Below, piece by piece: positions 1 to 12,179 of a DNA stretch of 64,000 nucleotides. Within the stretch, counting starts at the first letter, position 1. Every line of letters begins with the position of its first letter. Source of the DNA: Purshia tridentata (Eukaryota; Streptophyta; Magnoliopsida; Rosales; Rosaceae). The notes below the pieces were generated by a model. The model worked only from the letters and a program-made list of their open reading frames with translations, ran no database searches and had not been told where the DNA came from. The DNA is taken from NCBI GenBank assembly GCA_003254885.1, contig QANT01003765.1:1-64000 (forward strand), written 5' to 3'. A program made the translations under genes and the position numbers.

Positions 1-940
1 TCTGATTATTACATCTTACGATTTTTAGCTCAAATTCAAATTCACTTATTTGGAATAATTTAAAGGAGTGTATTTGAATTTGGCCAAAATTGAAAATTAA
101 TTTGAGAGGGCTAAATTCATGAATTTTAAATATCTTTTCCACTTAGGAATTTGAAATCCCACCATCTCACCCTCTCTCTCTCCCCCTCACCTCCGGCCAC
201 AATTGCCGGCAACCACCGTCGGTCACCTTCTGATGACTTTCCTACGATTTTTCCGACCACCGCCGGTGACTTTCCGGCCACCCTCCAACGACTTTTTTTA
301 TTTTTAATCATATATTTTAATTCTTAAATTGTCAAAAAAAATTAAAATTGAAATAATTTGTGAAATCCTCATCTTTAAATTTTGTATCCAAATAATAGAA
401 TTTTAAATCTAGAAATTTCAATTACATGAATTTCAAATGTATAAATTTGAAATCCAGATTTAAATCCAAATTGAAGAATTCAAACGAACCCTTAGACTTT
501 TTGATGTGATGGGATTCTATATTATTCAACAGATATTTGCAGGTTTTGTATCTATACAGAAAAACGGATTCTGCCGCAGATTGATTTTGTGGCCAAAATC
601 TGGTTTTTTCAAAGGTCAAAGTTTTGAAGATCACTTTTACAAATCTAGGAGACTAGGATATATGGCAGCAGAACTAATGTACCCACTATTTGAAAGTAAT
701 TAAGACAATATTGATTACAAGATAGTTTCATTATATAATATATTCATATATAGAAAATAATACACTGTTCGATCAGTCTGCAATTTCCAAACAAAACACC
801 AACAGAAACCAGAAGATCACAACCATGAACACTTATTATGCAAGCCCAAGAGCCCAATCCACATATGGCTACAATTTGGGCAGACAGAAAACAAAGCCAC
901 ACCTTTTGACTGATAGTAAAGGAAATATTCAAACACCAGC
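1..940. other. AT-rich intergenic flank
   Basis: No gene is seen before the 3' end of PR10-1. The stretch from about 120 to 500 is AT-rich, with several near-repeats of AATTTGAAAT-like words, and ends in CAAACGAACCC, which resembles the end of a miniature transposon. The other end is not identifiable, so no element is called. Confidence 0.4.
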
Positions 941-965
941 ATAGACTTTATGATCATGATCATAT

Positions 966-1552
966 TTAGTTGTATGCATCTTTGTGCTCCTTAAGGTAGC
1001 TCTCAATGAGCTTGAAGAGGTGTGAGGCCTTCTCTTTCCCTGCCTTGACATGCTCTTCCTTGATCTCCACATCACCCTTGGTGTGGTAGTGGCTGGTGCT
1101 CTTGATGATGGATCCTCCTTCTGGAGATGGCAGCAACTTGGTTTCATAAGAGACCTTCTCAATTGTGTCTGTCAAGGCATCTCCTTCGATCAAACTGTAG
1201 GCGTATGAAAAGTTGTCTTTGTCAACCGAGTCGATCTTGTGCTTCACGTATCCGTATTGGCTTCCTGTAAATAAAAATATCATATTAAGTTATCAGACTA
1301 GTAATTCGAACTATAAATATATTTTATAGTCTTATAATATAACATGTTAGACCGTCTTATATATATACCTTCGCCAAAGGTGATCTTCTTGATGGTTCCG
1401 GGACCACCATCTCCTTCAAGGATTTCAGCATGCTTAACTGCCTGTGGTGCAATCTTGGGGATGAGGTTGTCAGCATCAAGGACAAAGGCCTTGAACAATC
1501 TTGGTGGTGGGATCTCAGACTTGAACTCGCTTTCATAAGTGAAGACACCCAT
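966..1552 (-). CDS. PR10: PR10-1: PR-10 / Bet v 1-like protein, Pru av 1-type
   Basis: A cytosolic PR-10 protein of the Bet v 1 fold, a family that binds hydrophobic ligands such as flavonoids and cytokinins in an internal cavity. Exon 1 is 1369-1552 and exon 2 is 966-1264. The intron is GT-AG, phase 1, after codon 61, and the product is 160 residues. The glycine-rich loop GDGGPG (residues 47-52) and the family's C-terminal helix ([15 protein letters not shown]) are present. Of the thirteen copies this one looks most like cherry Pru av 1 and apple Mal d 1 ([31 protein letters not shown]), and it is the most divergent from its neighbours here. A TATA box (CTATAAATA) sits at about 1649-1657 on the minus strand, roughly 100 bp before the ATG. 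The ligand is unknown. Confidence 0.96.
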
Positions 1553-1659
1553 GTTGATAACTAAAAAGGTTGAGAAATGAGCAAAGAACAACTAAATAAT
1601 TGAAGGTAATTGAGAGAGTTGTGTTGGAGATGTGTAATGGGGAGGTGCTATTTATAGAT

Positions 1660-4600
1660 TTTAGAGTGAAGGTTGGTCCCTGTGAAGTGTCCCTGTGAAT
1701 CCAGGAATTGAATCAATTTGTAACTAGTTTATTGGATGTTCCCAAATTAACAAGGAACTTCAAATTTTTATTGCAAATTGTGTCACTACTTTATTGGATA
1801 ATCTCTCGAAACTATATAATTTTGTATAAAAATCTGCGTCTTAGTCAAATAAAGAACCTTTCAATTGATTAATAAAATAATCCAACTAGTTTTAGGGCGG
1901 TGAGATCATAGCAAAAAGAATTTCTTAATATTTAGTACAACTTTAATTTTCCCCTTAATAATCTGCAGTACTACCTGTTCAGTGTGCACAGGCTGCTTTT
2001 CAGATTCTAATTAATTAATAGTCATATATCAAATTTCTTTTTGACTCTGGTAAAAAGTAGGAATGTAAGATAAAGTTGATATTGTATAATCTCATTTCTA
2101 GAGGTTAAGCTGACCTCTTTCTATTTCAATCCCTTGTTTCTGGGCTTTCCCTATAATGTGTTGCATGTTCTTTGTTTGCCTTTTAATGAAGCTTATCTTG
2201 ACCAAATAAAAAATATAAAAGCTGATATTGCTTTTTGAAAACATGTTGCTGCCTTTCAAAGTATGACAAAAGCCAACCAAGGGATGAAAAAAAAATATAC
2301 ACACATCAGAATTTTTTGACAAAAATATTGAACAAGAATTGTAACTGTTAATAAAGCTTGTTGTAACTTGGCTTGGTTAACTCGACAGCTTAATTGGTAT
2401 TTTTCTGAAGGTTCTTCTTCCTTTTTTTTTTTCTTCCTATCTTTTATTTTCTGGTTTTCTTTCTCTTTCTTTTGGGAGGGGCAGACTTGAATGCTTTATT
2501 TCAACAATGGCAGCTGGCAGCTGTCAACTTTGGCTATCAATACCGCACTTTCAGTATATCCTACATCGACAAATATTGGATATCTTCCAAAACCAATTAA
2601 TTTAAGTTAGACTAAGAAAAATGGGATTAATATAGAAGAAAAACTAAAATGTATCAGTGTAAAATTGATACAATATTAACTAATTGGTTGATGATGGAGT
2701 GGTTGCATTTGCATTACCAAATACCATATATAGAATGTAAGTCTGTAACAACTAACAACACGTACGTGTCTCAGAAATTCAGAATTATCAGCTGACCATG
2801 TGATCGATCATAATGGTATCATATTTTGTCTCATGCATTTAACTCTACCTTAATTACAAATTGAAAATTGATAAAAGGGTAGGGGAAAAAAAAAAAATCT
2901 TCTTGCAATGGTTTTGCCGAAAGTTGGAGGAAGCTGTCGTCATTGTAGCATTCAAATGCATAGAATATTGTAAAATTCTAGTTGACAAGTTTATTTTATT
3001 TCTTTAATTAGGTACATTAATTAATAAAAACCCCGAAAAGGTACTAGTCCTACATTATTATTAAGTTCCCTAGCAGCCGAGGCATTTGGTTGCCTCGAAT
3101 ACAATGCACTTGATCAATCACCATATAATTTACATATATCGAATATTTATGATTCCTTACAAATACTTAAAAATTTCTTGTTTTGTTAAAATATTGCTAC
3201 CATATATTCACGGATTAAAAAGGTTTTGCAAAAGCATATACACATTAAAGTTCATTATTAGTTTGTACAACTAATTAAGTTGACTAAATAGTTTTATTGG
3301 TATAGGAACAATTATTAGGGATTTGTCATAGTTTACATATATATGAAATCGAAGAACAATTCAAATACAATATGAGTTTTTTTTATATATTTTTTTTATG
3401 ATTAAAATGATAAATTAATAAATAATAAGTCAACTATATTAGACAAATAGCTAGCTACTAAAACCCAAAAATTTGACATACTCGTACAAAAAGTAGCTGA
3501 CATTTTTCACCTTCAAAATGCTACTCGAACAAAGATTTAGCCAAACTCTGTTACGAATGTAATTAATGTGTGTCTAATCCTAGCATCTTCATGGGTTTTA
3601 TTATCTATCTTATAGACGAAAGGAGATTTAGTGTCTAACTTGATATCCATTTCGATAACAGTTATTTCATCAAAACCATTAAAATTTTTACTTTTTCTTT
3701 TTATCGGCACTTACTATAGAGACAATGTCTGCATTTCGATGTCCACTGAAAATGACAATTGCCGATCGAGTATGCTTTGGTCATATAGATAATGATTTAA
3801 ATCCATGTTTCATATAAAAAAGAAAACATTTCCTTGGAATGTGTGAAGAATGGAGATAATTTTCACATGTCCCACTCCCACCTGATCATATATTGTCTTT
3901 AATATTGTGGTTAATTTGTCCTACGCTTGGATATTCCTAGACTGGACTGGATATTCTCAAATTTCTCCTCTTCATGATCATTTGTAAGTATTAGGCTAAA
4001 GATGAGCACATGAATATGAGTTTCTTTAGAAGATTATTATTTTCATCCGATTTATAAATTTTCATGCATTTCAATGATTTCACCTAAACAACTTTTTGTA
4101 GCATGGGTAAAAGCACAATTTACCATTGACTGTATTAGATTTATATGGTTATGTTTTATATTTCGTGACTCATCATTTTATATTACCAATTTGTTCATCT
4201 ATATTATGGATTTATGTAAAAATTCACTCGTACTTGAGCACATAATTTGTCATACTTAATCATGATGATAAAAGAATATTTCTCTGATCGATCTTAGAAC
4301 TTTTCAAGTGTCATTGCAATATTGCGATACCCAGGTACAAATTATTAAGTCTTGAAATCAAAGAAACTAATGCAACGTACACTAGCAATTTAGATTAACA
4401 GATTAACATATGATTTTCATTATTTTATAGAAAATAATACAACATTAATCGCACTTTCAATACCATTCCAAACTGGACAACAAACATATAATATACCAAG
4501 GCCAGTCGAGTTTTTCTTGTAGACAGCAGACAACATATGTATATGAAACCCACACCTTTAAGTGCTGATAATTTTAGGTATACACACACAAATTAATTAA
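1660..4600. other. Gene-free interval between PR10-1 and PR10-2
   Basis: About 2.9 kb of AT-rich sequence between the promoter of PR10-1 and the 3' end of PR10-2. No open frame resembles a known protein, and there is no clear transposon structure. The last 200 bp are likely 3' untranslated region of PR10-2, since the minus strand carries AATGTTGTATTATTTTC near 4427-4445, a block shared with PR10-8. Confidence 0.5.
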
Positions 4601-4611
4601 TATAAACAAGT

Positions 4612-5201
4612 TTAGACATTGTAGGCATCAGGGTTTGCCAAGAGGTAGGCTTCAACAAGCTTGAAGAGCTGGGAGGCCTTCTCTTTGCCAGCTTTAACAT
4701 CTTCTTCTTTGATCTCAACATCACCCTTGGTGTGATAGTTACTGGTGCTCTTAATGATGGACCCTCCACCAGCAGATGCCACCAATTTTGTCTCGTAAGA
4801 GACTTTCTCAATTTTGTCGGATATCGCATCTCCTTCAATCAAACTGTAACGGTACACAAAGTTATCTTTTTCAATCCCATCAATCTTTTGTTTTACATAC
4901 CCGAATTGGCTGCCTGCAAAACAAATTAAAAAATTAGGAGGAAGCTTGTTACATTTTCTTCTCTTTCGATCGATTCCTATAATAACGTGACCGTATATTA
5001 GATAGTACTGAACTAACCATCGCCAAAGGTAACTTTCTTGATGGTTCCAGGGCCTCCATCTCCTTCAAGAACTTCAACACTTTTTATTGCTTGTGGAGCA
5101 ATTTTTGGGATGAGATTGTCAGCATCCAGTAAAAAAGCCTTGAACAATCTAGGTGGAGGGATCACAGAGGTGAACTCAGTTTCATAAGTGAACACACCCA
5201 T
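4612..5201 (-). CDS. PR10: PR10-2: PR-10 / Bet v 1-like protein, 161 aa
   Basis: Bet v 1-fold PR-10 protein. Exon 1 is 5018-5201 and exon 2 is 4612-4913, joined by a GT-AG phase-1 intron in the position shared by the cluster. The product has 161 residues because it ends DAYNV rather than DAYN, a trait shared only with PR10-8. The glycine-rich loop GDGGPG is at 47-52. Exon 2 carries [12 protein letters not shown] where most copies have [12 protein letters not shown]. The minus-strand TATA box lies at about 5320-5328. It is head to head with PR10-3 across 1.5 kb. The 3' untranslated region resembles that of PR10-8, which supports a common origin for this pair. Confidence 0.95.
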
Positions 5202-5329
5202 TATGTATGATGAAAATGATCAATGGAATTGAAGAGTACTATATAATTAAGATCAGAGAGAATTGCTTAAACTACAAAGAGGTTTTTGAGTTGGAGAAAA
5301 GAGAATGCTACATTGGTGGTATTTATAGA

Positions 5330-6600
5330 TCACTGAGAATTATATCGATCATGATGGATCAACAAGTTTTTTATTTATTTTTTATGATGGAGATGGATCA
5401 ACAATTTTATGCATGCAATTTAGTACTACAATTCAATCGGATCGATATTCCCAACAAAATTTAATTTAGAACGTACCAATTGGTCTTAAAGGGTGTACTA
5501 TAGTAGACAAAAGAGAGTGACATGGGGCCGGTCTCCATCTAGATAGTCATCCAACTTTGAATTTTCAATGCCTTCCTTCGCAGTTTGCAGAAATTGTCGG
5601 TCTTGAAAGTTTACTCTATCCATCATCAAATTAGAAAATATACACAACTTTCGTTTTTAACTTAATTCGACTTAAAAGTTTTTTTTTTTTGTTTTGATTT
5701 GTTTACCCGCTATTAAATGATTTAATGGTTATTAACAATATTTATTGAGGTCGAAAATTATCTTCGAATAATACATATATATTTATCTATAGATTATCAG
5801 GTGGAAAAGTAATGCATTATGCATATATATGCAATATGCAGGAAATCGTGAATCAATTTCCAGAGCATGATTCATTGAATTATATTAAAATGACTAAAAG
5901 GAGTATATACTACATATTGATGAGCATGAGCTAAATTGTAATTTCCCCTGCAGGTACAGATTTCGTCTTCATTCATCCTACAAGCTAATTGTACCCTTAA
6001 ACCGTCTATGTTCAACAGCATATAATCATCACAAAGATGTCGGCCCACTGAATAATACATGTATATTTTCGTGGGAATAATTGTATTATTAATTATCTAT
6101 TTCTGACAAAATTATATTAAAAAATTTAAGCACTCAGACAAAAAATAAGAGCTTAAACTTGCTCACATCATGCGTAGGAGATTTGAACGGATTTTTTTAT
6201 CAAATTGTGAATCTGGTCCACATTCAGTCATCAACTTAATTACTTCAAATTTTCAGTTTGAAAAAATGGCATTAGTAAGAGAATTTGTTGGTACAATATT
6301 GTACATATATACATATACATTTTCTTTATACACACATATAATAAAACTTAATTGACAGATCGAGCTTGTCAACAATCAATTTAGATCCCTCATATATACA
6401 AACAAACATCCATCAGTGATTGATCAACTGGTAGGAATAAATTGGAGTTTGATGATCACATCGACTTTTGAGGCGGCTTCTTTAGACTAAAATAATAAAT
6501 AAATTGAAAATTATTTGCTTTTGATCACATGGAGGCATCCATTGAAAACCTTACAACTTGCCTTAACTATTTGATCTACAGGCCGTGACCCTCTACCTAA
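5330..6600. promoter_or_regulatory. Divergent upstream region between PR10-2 and PR10-3
   Basis: The 1.5 kb between the two start codons (5201 and 6706) holds the TATA box of PR10-2 (minus, about 5320-5328) and that of PR10-3 (plus, about 6602-6610). The middle is AT-rich with no gene seen. Both cores sit about 100-125 bp from their ATGs. Whether regulation is shared is inference. Confidence 0.5.
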
Positions 6601-6705
6601 TCTATAAATAGCACCTTCTCTGCTCACATTTTCTCACACCAATTATCCAAATCCTTTCAAAATCTTCATTATTTCTTAGATCATTTTTTTCTAAGCTCTT
6701 AAATC

Positions 6706-7316
6706 ATGGGTGTGGTCACTTATGAAACCGAGTACTCTTCTGTCATCCCACCACCAAGATTGTTCAAGGCCTTTGTTCTTGATGCTGACAACCTTATCCC
6801 AAAGATTGCCCCCCAAGCAGTTAAAAGTTCTGAAATTCTTGAAGGAGATGGAGGTGTTGGGACCATCAAGAAGATTAACCTTGGAGAAGGTTAGCTTAAT
6901 TAATTGGCACCATTAATTGTCTACCAACTTGTCTTAATCAAAGTATGATCTATTATGATCGATTGATTATAATTTGATAACCATATATACTTACATTTTG
7001 ATTTTACATGCATGCAGGAAGTGAGCACAGTTATGTGAAGCACAAGATTGATGGACTTGACAAAGATAACTTTGTGTACAAGTACAGTATTATTGAAGGG
7101 GATGCTGTCTCAGACAAAATTGAGAAAATATCTTATGAGATTAAGTTGGTGGCTTCTCCCCAGGGAGGTTCCATCATAAAGAGCACTAGCCACTACCACA
7201 CCAAAGGTGAGGTTGAGATCAAGGAAGAGCATATTAAGGCAGGGAAAGAAAGGGCCTCTGGTTTGTTCAAGCTTATCGAGAACTACCTTTTGGGCAACCC
7301 TGATGCCTACAACTAA
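6706..7316 (+). CDS. PR10: PR10-3: PR-10 / Bet v 1-like protein
   Basis: Bet v 1-fold PR-10 protein of 160 residues. Exon 1 is 6706-6889 and exon 2 is 7018-7316, with a 128-bp GT-AG intron whose acceptor reads ATGCAG. The start codon is the first ATG after a CTATAAATAG TATA box at 6602. The protein starts [10 protein letters not shown] where most copies read [10 protein letters not shown]. The loop GDGGVG is at 47-52. It groups with PR10-5 and PR10-12 through SYEIKLVAS and [22 protein letters not shown]. The 3' untranslated region has the cluster's conserved block, AATGTTGTATTTTGATTTC then AATAAATAAA, near 7470-7510. Confidence 0.96.
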
Positions 7317-7510
7317 ATTCAACTATCTACAATATCATACTTCATATATGCTATAATATATGGCCAACAGTTCCTCCTTTGTACTTCATTGGTGTGCCTT
7401 TTTTTTTTGTTTCTTCCATCAAAGCCAGTTCAGTCTGGGTTGCAATTTAGGGTTATGATTCAAGTGTAATGTTGTATTTTGATTTCAGTACTTACTCTCA
7501 ATAAATAAAA

Positions 7511-9900
7511 CACAAGTTATTTGATAATAAATTAAGCGATATTGGATATATGACATGGGTACGTTTATGGAAGTCATATATATATAGGAACCTAAGCTTA
7601 TTATACTGTAAGTACCAACCGTACTAGCTTTGGGTACAACAGACGTAATACAAAGTTAATTTTCTATGGCTCTTTGCTTTCTCCTGCAAGTCGTACTAGC
7701 TAGAATTATAAAATTGGTTAATTTCTCTAAGGCATTCATTAATCTTACGAATTTTTTTCTCTTGGTTGTAGCTATGTATTTTTAAATTAATTAGTTCATT
7801 ATGATAGAGACAAGATAACCCTCTCTGACTCTAAAATATATCTTGTAGAATTTTACAAGGTGGCCTAATTAATATGCTCCGCGCATGCCACTAGTCATTA
7901 ATTGTCATTTGCCCAAAAGACTAATTTACTTGCATGTTGAATATTCTTAATTATTTGATGTGTATTTGTCACATATAAGATGCATGTCGGATAGATGTTC
8001 TTAGACAAAATTAATCACACACTCGATGATAATGGGTTCAAAAGGCGCGTTAAATAATCGTGACACTGCTAAACATAAGTTCATTACCATACCAACCAAT
8101 ATATTACAATGGATCGGCCTTACATGATTGACCCATTCATCTTTTTTTTTTTTTTTTTCTTTCTTCCTTTTGTCGTTCTGTTAATGAAAACTATTGATTA
8201 TAAACTTCTCATCATGATGAAAACAGTCCAACGACTCTTATAAGTTCTTTTTTTTTTTGGGTGTCATACATAATGTATACATATATATATTATAAATGGG
8301 GAAACAAATTAAGTGGAATATCTAGATACATATATATATATATATTATTAAATGGCTGATGTTGATCAAGGCTGCCACTCTTGAATGGAAGTCAATTTAG
8401 CTTCAAGTCTTGAGGCAGAGAAGAATAGTTAAGAAAAGAAAAATCGCAAGTCCTTTTTGGCAAATAGTGAATTTTGAAAAATTGTAAATGGATAAGGATA
8501 GATAGAAGAATATAACAATATTAATCCAATTTACTGCATTAGTTTAAGGATATATGTATGTGGGCAGGAGGGGAATGATGATCAACACTTGCACACAATT
8601 GCTACAAATTTAATTAACAAACCAAGAGTTTTTTTCTTTCCCTTTCAATGTCGACACAAGAGATAATAAATCAAATCATGCACTAATGGTACGTAGGTCA
8701 TTCGACATAGTGGGTCACATATTGATATAGACTGTTGAATGAGAAATATCATATATTATTCTTTATTTGGATATCGAGAAAGAGTACTTTCAAAATTCAG
8801 CAGAAAATCTTAAAATAAATTTCGACTACTTGCAATAACTACAAGACATGAGACGATGAGAGAGGCTTTTCGAGACAAGTTTCCTTTCACCAAGAATAGA
8901 ATACCACTAGCCTGGATGTCCGCATGTTGCTGTGGGAATTCAAGTTCTAAAAGCGTAAAAAGCAAAAGCAAATTGACCAAAAGGGATAAGCTGCAGGGCA
9001 AAATTCTAGAAGTTTATATAGTTTAAAAAATTTTTAAAATGTGAGAGAGTGAAGAAGGAGTGGTAGGATGTGTAAAAAAGGAGAAAACAAAGGGTCAAAC
9101 AAAAAAGACCACAAAGACACTTATAAATTAGAAAATTACAAAGCTATGTGAGGATTGATTTTATTAAACAGGAGTAGAAATGTAATTTCACAATTACTAC
9201 AGTCTAAAAACAGTAAAAGGTTTAGTGCGTATAGTATATAGAGAATTTTGCCACAAGATTAATGTTTTGCAATGAAACTGCACTTCTTCACTAAACTCCT
9301 TCATGCTATGAAAATTTTTTGTGACAGGATTGAAGGTCGTCAAAAAAAAAATTATCATTCATGGTTAGTTTGAGATTTAGTGGGCATATGTTTTAATTAT
9401 CAACTCTTTATAACTAATTAATCTTCTTTATTCAAGTTAGAAGATATCCTCCATATTATTCTTTTAATACACATTTAATCTATTTAATTAGCATATCAAA
9501 TTCAATCATGGGCACCAAACAGGCCATAATGAGAAGTTGACTTTGACATTGGCTATTCTGAAACTTTGTTTTCTATTCCTTGGAAAAGGAGTTCATTAAA
9601 GGAAGGCCCAAACAACCCAAAGGGAAACGACAAACACAAGGCCCAAAAGGCCCAAACGAAACAAAAACTAACCCAAACCCCGTCGAGACAAGAAGGGGCA
9701 AAACAGACAAAAGCCATAAAACTAGCATTTTTCTGTATATAAAACTCTGAGTTTTCAGCTTAAATTGGATTCTCTATTTTGGATATGTAATACGTCGGCA
9801 TATTAGTTTACCGTTTTACAAGAAACTACGAAGACCAGTGAGGAATTCAGTGAATCGGAAAAAAAAATATTGCACAACAAATTTGCAAAGACTATCATGA
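7511..9900. other. Gene-free interval between PR10-3 and PR10-4
   Basis: About 2.4 kb without a supportable gene. It contains TA-repeat tracts near 8280-8346, a T-run near 8143-8158, and a C/A-rich stretch near 9605-9710 with repeated GGCCCAAA words that I could not assign to an element. The last part is probably beyond the poly(A) site of PR10-4, which is convergent with PR10-3. Confidence 0.45.
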
Positions 9901-10069
9901 TCAAATGATTTATGTTTTATTAATTGAGTTTAAAATCAAATACAACATGACTCTTTAATCATAATCCCAAAGTTCAAGTCTTTGGCATGACAAATAAAAG
10001 AAAAACAAAGATAAGGAGGACAAGCACAAGATTGTTGCCCTAGCATCCAGTATATATAGATATGTGGTT

Positions 10070-10685
10070 TTAGTTGTAGGCCTGAGGGTTGGCCACAAGG
10101 TGGGTCTCAATGATCTTGAACAAACCAGCAGCCCTTTCTTTTCCTGCCTTGACATGCTCTTCCTTGATCTCAACATCACCCTTAGTGTGGTATGTGCTGC
10201 TGCTCTTTATGATGGAACCTCCATTGGAAGATGCCACCAACTTAGTCTCGTAAGAAATTTTCTCTATTTTTTCAGATAAGGCATCTCCTTCAATCATGCT
10301 GTAGCTGTACACAAAGTTATCTTTGTCAATTCCATCAATCTTGTGTTTCACGTAACTGTATTCACTTCCTGCATGTACGTACGTAAAACGAAAATGTAAG
10401 AATGCATAGTTATCAAAATTATGATGGTGCATGCAAGGTATTAAAAAGTTAAACAAACAAGTAATATATAGATCATGGTGATTGGTGCCAATTAAGCTAA
10501 CCTTCGCCAAGGTTAATCTTCTTGATGGTTCCAACACCTCCATCACCTTCAATAATTTCAGAACTTTTCACTGCCTGTGGAGCAATCTTTGGGATGAGGT
10601 TGTCAGCATCGAGGACAAAGGCCTTGAACAATCTAGGTGGAGGGATCACGGAGGTGAACTCAGTTTCATAAGTGAAGACACCCAT
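10070..10685 (-). CDS. PR10: PR10-4: PR-10 / Bet v 1-like protein
   Basis: Bet v 1-fold PR-10 protein of 160 residues, with exon 1 at 10502-10685, exon 2 at 10070-10368 and a 133-bp GT-AG intron. It belongs to the group with PR10-6, -9 and -11, marked by [22 protein letters not shown] and [19 protein letters not shown]. It differs from them by ending PQAYN and by SEKIEKIS. The loop GDGGVG is intact. The minus-strand TATA box is at about 10787-10795, about 105 bp from the ATG. PR10-5 starts only 665 bp away in the opposite direction. The 3' untranslated region carries the conserved block near 9917-9950. Confidence 0.96.
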
Positions 10686-10789
10686 GATGGTTTTGAGATA
10701 AAATGTTTGAAATGTGGAGGAAGCTAGCTGGCCAAGAGAATTGATTATGAGAATATTGGGTGGGAAAGAATGAGCACTGGAGGTGGTAT

Positions 10790-11250
10790 TTATAGGTTAA
10801 GGGTGAAGGATATATTGTGCAAATTAAGTTGCGACCAATTAAGTTTTTAATTTTGAATGGTTGTTGCCTATGCCAACATTTTAGCCAAAGAAGGCCACCT
10901 CTAGAAGCTGATTTAAAATATTCAACTTTTATTACGACAAACTGGTGTGCTAAGTCATTAAAATAAAAATTTCTGATATATAGAATGTACGTCTTAGAAC
11001 GTACCAAGGTCTACCTAGGCTTACATGTATAGTCCATTCTGAATGGCTAGTAATATCATATGGAAGGTACTCGGATTTTTTTGATGATCAAAGTAGTACA
11101 ACTGGTGCGCTAACTCATTATTATACTACTTCATTGAATTGGAAATTCCAACTTCCTTTTCAGATGGACACAATTCACTTGTTCAAACTCTTTGATCTGA
11201 AGGAGACACTTAACAGTTTACACACCGTGACCTTCAGCCTCAATCTATAA
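10790..11250. promoter_or_regulatory. Short divergent promoter region, PR10-4 / PR10-5
   Basis: The two start codons are 665 bp apart. TATA boxes are visible for both genes: TATTTATAG at about 10787-10795, read as CTATAAATA on the minus strand, and CTATAAATAG at about 11245-11254 on the plus strand. That leaves about 450 bp between cores. Each core is followed by a similar GAGCATGGG/GTGCTCA-type leader. Shared control is possible but not shown by sequence. Confidence 0.6.
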
Positions 11251-11350
11251 ATAGCACCTCCCATGCTCACATTTTCCCATATCACAAAACACCAATACCA
11301 ATTTCCAATCTTTATTCTTTGATCATTTACTGAACTCTTAAATCATCATC

Positions 11351-11992
11351 ATGGGTGTCTTCACTTATGAAACAGAGTTCGCCTCTGTCATCCCTCCACC
11401 AAGATTGTTCAAGGCCTTTGTTCTTGATGCTGACAACCTTATCCCAAAGATTGTCCCACAGCAGTTAAAAGTGCTGAGATTGTTGAAGGAGATGGAGGGG
11501 TTGGAACCATCAAGAAGATTAACCTCGGTGAAGGTTAGTTGCACCATTCTCTTCACTATATTTATATTGGAAGCACTATATATCATAAATCATAATTCTG
11601 AAAGCAGAACTATCACAAAAAATATTGGGTCACATTTATTAAAAACATAAAAAAAAGTTGATGACCATCCTTAAATTTTCAATTTTCATGCAGGAAGTGA
11701 ATACAGCTACGTGAAGCACAAGATTGATGGAATTGACAAAGATAACTTTGTCTACAACTACAGTTTGATTGAAGGAGATGCTATATCAGAAAAAATTGAG
11801 AAAATCTCTTACGAGATTAAGTTGGTGGCATCTCCTGATGGAGGTTCCATCATTAAGAGCACCAGCAACTACCACACCATTGGTGAGGTTGAGATCAAGG
11901 AAGAACATGTTAAGGCTGGCAAAGAAAGGGCCTCCGGTTTGTTCAAGGTTATCGAGAACTACCTTTTGGGCAACCCTGATGCCTACAACTAA
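11351..11992 (+). pseudogene. PR10: PR10-5: PR-10 gene with one-base deletion in exon 1
   Basis: A PR-10 gene with normal promoter, splice sites and exon 2, but exon 1 (11351-11533) is 183 bp instead of the 184 bp seen in all twelve sister genes. The sequence reads CCCACAGCAGTT at about 11456-11467 where sisters have CCCCACAAGCAGTT. The frame is lost after residue Q37 (KIVPQ) and runs into the intron frame. Exon 2 (11694-11992) is open from its first codon and encodes a normal C-terminal part ending GNPDAYN, close to PR10-3 and PR10-12. The TATA box is at 11245. Either a recent loss of function or a base missed in assembly. The well-preserved exon 2 favours a recent event or an error. Confidence 0.88.
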
Positions 11993-12179
11993 ACTTATCT
12001 ATGTATGATACTGCACGTCAGGGGCAACACTATATCGTCTTTTACATGTCCTGCTTTCTTTGCCATTGCCTTGTTTTTCTTTTCCATTTCTATTGTGGCA
12101 GAGCAGTCTCTGCTCGCACTTCGGGTTATGACAAATTGTAATGTTGTATTTGATTTCAATCACAATAAATAAAGCAAAA

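Noticed and set aside
126-500. Possible miniature transposon near the left edge
   Set aside because: One end looks MITE-like (CAAACGAACCC) but no matching inverted end or target duplication was found in the window.
9590-9720. C/A-rich stretch with repeated GGCCCAAA
   Set aside because: Looks unlike its surroundings, but no terminal repeats, coding sequence or known element could be recognised.
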